Positions 1 to 4,264 of a stretch of DNA of 5,924 nucleotides are shown here, in pieces. The position numbers and the translations under genes were made by a program. This DNA comes from Methanofastidiosum sp. (GTDB taxonomy: Archaea > Methanobacteriota_B > Thermococci > Methanofastidiosales > Methanofastidiosaceae): assembly GCA_013329085.1 (NCBI GenBank), contig DUKX01000106.1, positions 1 to 5,924 of the forward strand, in the 5' to 3' direction. A model generated the notes under the pieces. That model saw nothing but the letters and a program-made list of their open reading frames with translations, was not told where the DNA came from and did no database searches. Position 1 is the stretch's first letter. The number at the start of each line of letters is the position of its first letter.

Positions 1-498
1 GCAAGAGTCAATGGAATTGAAGGGGATTTCTTAGTTATTATTGATGAATCCGCTAGTATCCCTCTCTCTTTGAGCCAGATAACAAATAAAAATTTTAACA
101 TTGGTGACTCTGTTAAAGTAGTTGGAACAGTTGAAAAGGATTCTGACGTTTTGTTTATTAAAGCGAGTTCTGTTCAAAAGGGTGAATATAGCATTCCTAA
201 CCTTGAATCTATTAAAAATCCTCCATCCAAAACTATAGATGAAGTATCAAACAACGATTATTGTATAATTTCTCCTTTGATAAAGCATATTGTAAGTGAA
301 GGAGATGGCTTCATTGTTATTTGTGATGATGGTTATGGCAATATTAGAGGTAAGATTAAAAAGGAAGTACAACCTTGGAAGGAATACGATATTAAAGCCA
401 GAATTTATGAGAATAATAACTTGAAAGAGTTTTATGGGTATGAGATTAAAGAAATAAATCCTACCTCCAAGGCTAGAGATATATTTATGGTGATTTAA
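1..498 (+). CDS. Putative OB-fold nucleic-acid-binding protein, 3' part (5' end outside window)
   Basis: The reading frame is open from base 1, so this is the last 165 residues of a longer protein. The TTG at 70 is not needed as a start. Two OB-fold-like beta patterns are visible. Residues about 1-60 have alternating hydrophobic strands, a short acidic turn, then '[13 protein letters not shown]', as in the later strands of an OB fold. Residues about 78-150 repeat a similar strand pattern ('[17 protein letters not shown]' ... 'YDIKARIYE'). No zinc-finger cysteines are present, unlike many archaeal RPA large subunits. Its TAA overlaps the radA ATG by one base (TAATG), so the two are very probably co-transcribed and translationally coupled. 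I infer a single-stranded DNA- or RNA-binding role, perhaps an RPA/SSB-like or recombination-accessory protein acting with RadA. The OB fold is a pattern judgement and the exact family is not recognised. Confidence 0.6.
   Translation, partial: ARVNGIEGDFLVIIDESASIPLSLSQITNKNFNIGDSVKVVGTVEKDSDVLFIKASSVQKGEYSIPNLESIKNPPSKTIDEVSNNDYCIISPLIKHIVSEGDGFIVICDDGYGNIRGKIKKEVQPWKEYDIKARIYENNNLKEFYGYEIKEINPTSKARDIFMVI
489..494 (+). promoter_or_regulatory. Shine-Dalgarno site for radA
   Basis: GGTGAT lies three bases before the radA ATG at 498, inside the last codons of the upstream gene. It can pair with the AUCACC part of the archaeal 16S rRNA 3' end. The same hexamer with the same 3-nt gap precedes the next gene. 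Confidence 0.7.
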
Positions 499-1445
499 TG
501 GAAAAAATAAAAGATCTTGAAGGTCTTCCAGGTATAGGGCCTAAGACTGCGGAAAAGCTAAGAGAGGCCGGATTTAGAACTGTAGAGTCAATAGCTGTAG
601 CTTCACCAAAAGAATTGTTTGAAATTGCTGAAATTGGTGAAAGTTCTGCCTCCAAGATAATTGAAGCTGCAAGAGAAGCCGCCGATGTAGGTGGTTTTTT
701 AACAGCAAGTGAACTTTTAGAAAAAAGAAAATTTATCGGTAGAATTACTTCTGGAAGCAAAAGGCTTGATGAATTAATAGCAGGAGGATTCGAATCACAA
801 GCAATAATTGAAGCTTTTGGTGAATTCGGTTCAGGTAAAAGCCAGATTGGTCATCAACTTTGTGTAAATGTACAGTTACCAATTGAAAGAGGTGGCCTTG
901 ACGCCGGTGCTATATTCATAGATACTGAAAGTACATTTAGGCCAGAGAGAATTATCCAGATGGCAAAAGGAGTGGGTCTAGACCCAACTGAAGTGTTGGG
1001 CAAGATTAGAGTCGCAAGGGCTTTTAATTCTGACCATCAAATGTTACTTACTGAAAAAACTGTAGATTTAATCGAAGCAGAAAAAATTAAATTACTTGTA
1101 ATTGATTCTCTTACTTCTTCATTTAGGTCAGAGTATGTTGGAAGAGGGACTTTGGCCGAAAGACAGCAGAAACTCGCAAGGCATTTAAGGACCTTACATA
1201 GCATTGCATCTAACCAAGATGTCTGTGTATTTGTTACCAATCAAGTTTCAGCAAAACCTGATGCTTTTTTTGGTGATCCGACAAGGCCTATCGGGGGCCA
1301 TATCCTTGGTCACTCATCTACGCTTAGGTTATATTTGAGAAAAGCAAAAGGCGGACAAAGAATAGCAAGACTTGTTGACTCTCCAAACTTACCAGAGGGA
1401 GAAGCAATATTCTTTGTAACTGAAAATGGGATCGAAGACAAATAG
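498..1445 (+). CDS. radA: DNA repair and recombination protein RadA (archaeal RecA/Rad51 family)
   Basis: RadA is the archaeal strand-exchange recombinase. It polymerises on single-stranded DNA with ATP and carries out homology search and strand invasion in recombinational repair. The 315-residue protein is complete and of usual length. In order it shows an N-terminal helix-hairpin-helix DNA-binding domain (residues about 5-60, with [12 protein letters not shown]), the FxxA-type polymerisation motif FLTA (67-70), Walker A GEFGSGKS (108-115), the motif IDTE with FRPER (141-151, Glu144 probably catalytic), Walker B LLVID (199-203), the L1 loop after FRSEY (209-213), and L2 from [15 protein letters not shown] with PIGGH (248-268). 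All key residues are present. Walker A ends in Ser where many archaeal RadA have Thr, which is allowed. The ATG overlaps the stop of the OB-fold-like gene and has a GGTGAT site. An FKBP gene follows after 8 nt. The full-length HhH domain and FLTA linker separate it from RadB, which lacks the HhH domain. Confidence 0.97.
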   Translation: MEKIKDLEGLPGIGPKTAEKLREAGFRTVESIAVASPKELFEIAEIGESSASKIIEAAREAADVGGFLTASELLEKRKFIGRITSGSKRLDELIAGGFESQAIIEAFGEFGSGKSQIGHQLCVNVQLPIERGGLDAGAIFIDTESTFRPERIIQMAKGVGLDPTEVLGKIRVARAFNSDHQMLLTEKTVDLIEAEKIKLLVIDSLTSSFRSEYVGRGTLAERQQKLARHLRTLHSIASNQDVCVFVTNQVSAKPDAFFGDPTRPIGGHILGHSSTLRLYLRKAKGGQRIARLVDSPNLPEGEAIFFVTENGIEDK

Positions 1446-1450
1446 GTGAT
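1445..1450 (+). promoter_or_regulatory. Shine-Dalgarno site that supports the TTG start of the FKBP gene
   Basis: GGTGAT begins on the last base of the radA stop codon and sits three bases before TTG 1454. Sequence and spacing are the same as for the radA ATG. This supports TTG as the real initiation codon, since no ATG or GTG lies nearby in frame and the FKBP fold begins at once after it. Confidence 0.7.
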
Positions 1451-1453
1451 TCA

Positions 1454-2119
1454 TTGAAAGACGGAGATTTTGTTGAAATACAATATGTTGGAAAAATTAA
1501 AGAGACAGGTAAAATCTTTGATGTAACTGATGAAACAAAAGCAAAACAAGCTAACGTATATAACGAAGGGAATAAATACGAGCCTATCCAGGTAATCGTA
1601 GGTGCCGGACATGTCATTAAAGGATTGGACGAGTCCCTTTTAGATATAGAAGTTGGCGAAACTAAAACTTTTGATATAACTCCTGAAAAAGGATTCGGAA
1701 AAAGAGATTCTTCTCTATTACAAATAATGCATTTGAATGATTTTAAAAAGCATGGTATATTTCCAAGGGCTGGATTAAAAATTGAAATTAACGGTCACTG
1801 GGCGACTGTAAGAAGTGTTTCAAGTGGAAGGGTAAAGCTTGACTTCAATCATCCATTATCTGGAAAAACACTCTTGTATGAAGTAACACTTCTAAAGAAA
1901 ATTGAAGATCTGACTGAAAAGATTAATGCTATTCTAAAAGTCAGAGCGCCAGGTATTGATATTTCTTCACAAGTAGTTAATGTTGAAGGAGAAAAAGTCA
2001 GTATAGAACTTAAAGGGATTAATCCACCTTACAGAAGCTCTCTTGAGGAATTTATCAAATCCGATATTTCTTCATATATCCCTGAAATAAAGGACACATC
2101 AATAAGTTTTATTGATTAA
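1454..2119 (+). CDS. Long-type archaeal FKBP peptidyl-prolyl cis-trans isomerase (SlyD-like, with extra C-terminal domain)
   Basis: This is a cytoplasmic FKBP-type prolyl isomerase with probable chaperone activity. No signal peptide is present. The TTG start puts the first FKBP strand at residues 3-14 (DGDFVEIQYVGKI), as in other archaeal members. FKBP landmarks are Tyr11, the FDVTDE segment (22-27), the active-site stretch HVIKGLDESLLD (53-64), PEKGFGKR (77-84) and the closing signature NHPLSGKTLLYEV (132-144). The long interval from about 84 to 128 is the 'insert-in-flap' domain typical of SlyD-like proteins, which binds unfolded clients. Residues about 150-221 form an additional C-terminal domain, as in the 26-kDa archaeal FKBPs. 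At 221 residues it matches the long rather than the short (about 150-residue) archaeal class. It lies 8 nt after radA and ends in front of a T-rich terminator, so it is probably the last gene of the operon. No His-rich metal-binding tail is present, unlike bacterial SlyD. Confidence 0.93.
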   Translation: MKDGDFVEIQYVGKIKETGKIFDVTDETKAKQANVYNEGNKYEPIQVIVGAGHVIKGLDESLLDIEVGETKTFDITPEKGFGKRDSSLLQIMHLNDFKKHGIFPRAGLKIEINGHWATVRSVSSGRVKLDFNHPLSGKTLLYEVTLLKKIEDLTEKINAILKVRAPGIDISSQVVNVEGEKVSIELKGINPPYRSSLEEFIKSDISSYIPEIKDTSISFID

Positions 2120-2122
2120 ACA

Positions 2123-2140
2123 TCTTTTTTTTATTTTATA
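2123..2140 (+). terminator. T-rich archaeal terminator after the radA-FKBP operon
   Basis: Four to six bases after the FKBP stop there is a run of eight T (2125-2132) followed by ATTTTATA. No GC-rich hairpin precedes it. Archaeal RNA polymerase terminates at oligo-T tracts without a hairpin, so this is a good intrinsic terminator candidate. Confidence 0.6.
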
Positions 2141-2148
2141 CCCCAATA

Positions 2149-2156
2149 TTTATATT
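2149..2156 (+). promoter_or_regulatory. Probable TATA box for the small membrane protein gene
   Basis: TTTATATT fits the archaeal TATA box. Counting about 27 nt from its centre puts transcription start near 2179, giving a leader of only about 5 nt before ATG 2185, and no Shine-Dalgarno site is visible there. The region 2141-2184 is very AT-rich, so a second box at about 2164-2177 cannot be excluded, but it would place the start inside the gene. Confidence 0.5.
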
Positions 2157-2184
2157 TATCAAAAATATATATTTATTAGATAAA

Positions 2185-2475
2185 ATGGATAAAATAAAAG
2201 CTCTAATGATTTCTGTTGAGATACCTACTTTTACCTATCTAGTTTCTTTCATTGGAGTTTCTATTAGAGAAATTATCAAGGGAACTTACCCTGAAAAAAT
2301 GATAGAACTTCTTTTAATAAACTCTATTCTGTTTGTCCTGTTTTTTGTATTGGTCTATACGATAGGGCATGTTGGTTACTCTAAAAGATTGGAAGGCAAA
2401 GAAAAAGAAATAGAAAAATATCCTATTTATTATGGTAAAAAAATAAGTGAAAAAAGAGATAAATATATTAGATAA
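2185..2475 (+). CDS. Small two-helix membrane protein, function unknown
   Basis: The 96-residue product is not recognised. It has two hydrophobic segments, about residues 13-31 (a short helix with an acidic Glu12 at its edge) and 41-64 (strongly hydrophobic, LLLINSILFVLFFVLVYTI). A very Lys/Glu-rich tail follows (67-96), containing paired tyrosines at 82-83. Basic residues at the N terminus (K3, K5) and throughout the tail suggest both ends face the cytoplasm, with a short outside or interfacial loop around residues 32-40. The gene has its own promoter-like box and starts close to the predicted transcription start, so it looks like a single-gene leaderless transcript. Its stop is separated by one nucleotide from the stop of the convergent coiled-coil protein gene. 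Coding is supported by the TM-like composition, the promoter position and the tight junction; no family match supports it. Confidence 0.65.
   Translation: MDKIKALMISVEIPTFTYLVSFIGVSIREIIKGTYPEKMIELLLINSILFVLFFVLVYTIGHVGYSKRLEGKEKEIEKYPIYYGKKISEKRDKYIR
2437..2455 (-). terminator. Candidate oligo-T terminator of the minus-strand pair, inside the convergent gene
   Basis: Read on the minus strand, T6 (2455-2450) and T7 (2443-2437) lie about 22-40 nt past the stop codon at 2477. On the plus strand these bases are Lys codons of the small membrane protein. They are the first T runs the minus-strand transcript meets and could end it without a hairpin. The call rests on sequence composition only. Confidence 0.4.
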
Positions 2476-2476
2476 T

Positions 2477-3274
2477 CTAGTTGCAACACCAGTTTCCTGA
2501 TGAGGCCTGAAGTCCAAAGGTATCGGTGCCTGAATTGTTGAAGTCGTAATTGAGTGTTATCGGGATTTCAATCCTTCTTCCACATCCGTATCCTGAGAAA
2601 TTGACATACATAGTGTAGCTTAAAGAGTGGTCTGAACCTGTAGATGCAGTATGTGAAGTTGGTGTAATACTAACGGTAAAACACCTGTTACGATACTCAC
2701 ACTCTGCAAGCTGATTCTGTAGGGATGCTATAGATATATCTTTTGCTTTAATATCTGATTCAAGTCTTGATACTTTAGATGTTAAAGATAAAACTTCCCT
2801 CTGTAGAAGTCTTATGGTAGCATCGCTATCTCCCTTGACCTTTTCTAATTCTTTTTCAATGTCTGTTACTTCACTTTGGTAGCCACTTTTCTCTGCTTCA
2901 AGTACACTCTTTTCGTATTGAAGCTTTGATATCTGACCTCTTAATGAAGATGTCTCCACAGTAAGGTCTGAGTTAGCTGAAGTTAATGCTTGGTTAGAGT
3001 TATATAAAAACGCCAAACCTGCAACTGAGCCTGCAAAAAGAATACCAAGAATTAGAATGACTGCTATGGCAATCGTGCCAAATTCGCCCTTCTTCTCAGT
3101 TTCTTTAACTTTATCTCTTTCTTCTCTTGTAGATACTAATTCTTTCTTAAGATTTTCATTTTCTTGATTGATGGTATTTAATTTGGATTCTAGTTCGTCC
3201 TTTTTTAGTTTGTAGTCCCTAGCCTTCTTTTCCCATCTTCTGGAATATTTTTTCCATCTTGCTTCTTCTGCCAT
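2477..3274 (-). CDS. Coiled-coil single-span membrane protein with cysteine-containing outer domain, function unknown
   Basis: The 265-residue protein is not recognised, but its architecture is clear. Residues 1-62 are very basic, then Lys/Glu heptad-like (first coiled coil, about 23-60). A single transmembrane helix spans about 67-90 (TIAIAVILILGILFAGSVAG). A long second coiled coil covers about 95-190. A compact C-terminal region (192-265) is rich in Ser, Thr, Gly and aromatic residues, looks beta-rich, and contains Cys192, Cys198, Cys231, Cys263 and Cys264. The charge distribution predicts N-in/C-out, so the second coiled coil and the cysteine domain would be outside. The sequons NFS (225) and NNS (246) fit N-glycosylation of an exported domain. 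The ATG overlaps the stop of the preceding gene by one base and has a strong Shine-Dalgarno site. I infer an envelope or surface-structure protein working with the secreted protein encoded just upstream. A sensory or tethering role is possible but not shown. Confidence 0.85.
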   Translation of the reverse strand: MAEEARWKKYSRRWEKKARDYKLKKDELESKLNTINQENENLKKELVSTREERDKVKETEKKGEFGTIAIAVILILGILFAGSVAGLAFLYNSNQALTSANSDLTVETSSLRGQISKLQYEKSVLEAEKSGYQSEVTDIEKELEKVKGDSDATIRLLQREVLSLTSKVSRLESDIKAKDISIASLQNQLAECEYRNRCFTVSITPTSHTASTGSDHSLSYTMYVNFSGYGCGRRIEIPITLNYDFNNSGTDTFGLQASSGNWCCN

Positions 3275-4146
3275 TAAAGTCCTCCCTCCTCAATAGCATT
3301 AATAAATTCTGTATACGATATTGCCTGGAACTTAATGTAGTCCGATATAACATTTGCAAAATCTTCGTTTCCTTCTCCTCTATAATTAATCGCTTTTCTC
3401 TGAAGCTCTTTTAGAGAATCAGGACTAAAAGGTGAATCTTTGTATGCACCTGAACCAAAGAAAGAGTTCCACTCATTCTCAAATCTTGTTAAAATAACAT
3501 CTAAAGATTCATCAAAACTTTGATTGTCATTTTTCGCATAGATTGAGAAAAGTGTCGTTGCAAGATATCTGTTTTCGTCATAAGATATTAACGCCATTTC
3601 TTTATATAAATTTGAATAATTTGAAGATCGATTCAAATAAGTTTCTGCTATTTTTTTAAGTTTTGTTTCTGTCTCTCCTAAACCATTCCCATTAATTTCA
3701 TTAAGATCTTCATTTGCTTGTTTTAAGTATTCTTCTGAATTCGCCAAGTATCTAAGATTTGAAGTCTTGGCCGAATCCTCTATGTATTTCTGTGAGCGTG
3801 TAAGATTGTATTCAAGAATCAAGACATTGAACATGTCTTTTCTATCTTCAGGTATTAATTTAAGAGAGCTCATTATTTCCAGAGCCTTGTTCAAATTATC
3901 CTCTTTATTCCCCTTCTCACTTTCTATGATACCCTTTAATGCAAAATTGATTGACATCTTTGGGTTGGTAGTAGCGGTATCTTTTGCAAGGAGGAGGTAT
4001 GGATTTTCTGGATCTATCCTTTCTAGATATGAAATCGCAGAAGTTGTGGCAGTTTCGTAGTCTTCAGAAAGTACTCCAATGGGTAGAGCCATTACTAGTA
4101 ATGCCGGTATTAAGATTAGCAAAGATATTTTCATTGTTTTATTCAT
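3274..4146 (-). CDS. Secreted alpha-helical protein with signal peptide, function unknown
   Basis: The 290-residue product is not recognised. It begins with a Sec-type signal sequence: basic MNKTMK, a hydrophobic core at about 7-24, and a possible cleavage site after Ser27 (VLS/ED). The mature part is almost wholly predicted helical, with repeated amphipathic segments (for example 30-45, 62-96, 130-172, 245-286). This suggests a TPR-like or other alpha-solenoid fold, though no TPR consensus is clear. There are no cysteines. Four sequons (NLT 114, NRS 172, NYS 176, NQS 208) suit an exported archaeal glycoprotein. I chose ATG 4146 because the frame's longer TTG start at 4176 lies on the edge of the TATA box, before the likely transcription start; a GTG at 4155 and ATG at 4134 are weaker alternatives. 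It is first in a two-gene unit with the coiled-coil membrane protein and is probably its extracytoplasmic partner. Confidence 0.85.
   Translation of the reverse strand: MNKTMKISLLILIPALLVMALPIGVLSEDYETATTSAISYLERIDPENPYLLLAKDTATTNPKMSINFALKGIIESEKGNKEDNLNKALEIMSSLKLIPEDRKDMFNVLILEYNLTRSQKYIEDSAKTSNLRYLANSEEYLKQANEDLNEINGNGLGETETKLKKIAETYLNRSSNYSNLYKEMALISYDENRYLATTLFSIYAKNDNQSFDESLDVILTRFENEWNSFFGSGAYKDSPFSPDSLKELQRKAINYRGEGNEDFANVISDYIKFQAISYTEFINAIEEGGL
3281..3291 (-). promoter_or_regulatory. Strong Shine-Dalgarno site overlapping the last codons of the upstream gene
   Basis: On the minus strand GAGGAGGGAGG ends 6 nt before ATG 3274. The same bases encode the C-terminal Glu-Glu-Gly-Gly of the upstream secreted protein. 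Together with the TAATG overlap this indicates translational coupling of the two genes, and it fixes the start of the downstream one. Confidence 0.8.
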
Positions 4147-4163
4147 TTTTACCACATAATTAC

Positions 4164-4228
4164 TTGTTTGAAACAATATAAAAGCATTATCTTGAAACGG
4201 TTTTATCGAAAGTTTCAGAAAATGAAAC
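4164..4228. promoter_or_regulatory. Cluster of TGAAAC/GTTTCA hexamers, putative operator between divergent genes
   Basis: Four copies of TGAAAC occur within 60 nt: direct at 4169-4174, 4193-4198 and 4223-4228, and inverted at 4212-4217. The last two form a perfect 6-bp inverted repeat, GTTTCA-gaaaa-TGAAAC (4212-4228). The first lies within the palindrome TTGTTT-G-AAACAA (4164-4176), beside the minus-strand TATA box. The second is followed by GGTTT, giving AAAC-G-GTTT (4195-4203). The cluster lies between the two divergent promoters. I infer binding sites for a dimeric transcription factor controlling the minus-strand pair, and possibly elp3. No known regulator motif is assigned. Confidence 0.45.
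4176..4183 (-). promoter_or_regulatory. TATA box of the minus-strand secreted/membrane protein pair
   Basis: On the minus strand TTTTATAT (4183-4176) is centred about 27 nt before position 4153, which would give a leader of about 7 nt before ATG 4146. The match to the archaeal TATA consensus is good. A 13-nt palindrome (4164-4176) touches its downstream edge, placing a possible regulator site between TATA box and start. Confidence 0.6.
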
Positions 4229-4234
4229 AGTCAA

Positions 4235-4242
4235 TTTTAATA
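4235..4242 (+). promoter_or_regulatory. Probable TATA box of elp3
   Basis: TTTTAATA is centred about 27 nt before ATG 4265, so the transcript would begin at or within a few bases of the start codon (leaderless). No Shine-Dalgarno site precedes the ATG, which agrees with this. The match is moderate in AT-rich sequence. Confidence 0.45.
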
Positions 4243-4264
4243 ATCTAAGTATGATTTATGTATT

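Noticed and set aside
70..72. TTG at 70 as the start of the first gene
   Set aside because: The frame is open to base 1 and the residues encoded before 70 continue the same beta-strand pattern, so the gene starts outside the window.
485..1240. Minus-strand open frames inside radA (485-760, 1037-1240)
   Set aside because: They are antisense to a clearly conserved gene, have no promoter or ribosome site, and their protein sequences show no recognisable features.
1324..1617. Minus-strand frame across the radA-FKBP junction
   Set aside because: It overlaps two well-supported genes on the other strand. Its hydrophobic look comes from reading Lys/Glu codons in reverse.
2480..2487. GTTGCAAC palindrome as a terminator hairpin
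   Set aside because: It is a gap-free 8-bp palindrome with no loop and no following T run on the plus strand, so it cannot form a useful stem-loop; it encodes the end of the minus-strand protein.
4147..4176. Longer version of the secreted protein from TTG 4176
   Set aside because: The TTG abuts the TATA box and would lie upstream of the predicted transcription start; ATG 4146 gives a normal signal peptide.
3767..4181. Plus-strand frames opposite the secreted protein gene (3767-4060, 3984-4181)
   Set aside because: They are antisense to a gene with signal peptide, promoter and coupled downstream partner, and have no start signals of their own.
4164..4228. CRISPR remnant, because TGAAAC resembles the end of many CRISPR repeats
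   Set aside because: Only 6 bp are shared, spacing is irregular (24, 19 and 11 nt), one copy is inverted, and no 25-37-nt repeat exists. A promoter operator explains it better.
4251..4253. ATG 4251 as the elp3 start
   Set aside because: It is out of frame with elp3 and would lie upstream of the predicted leaderless transcript start.
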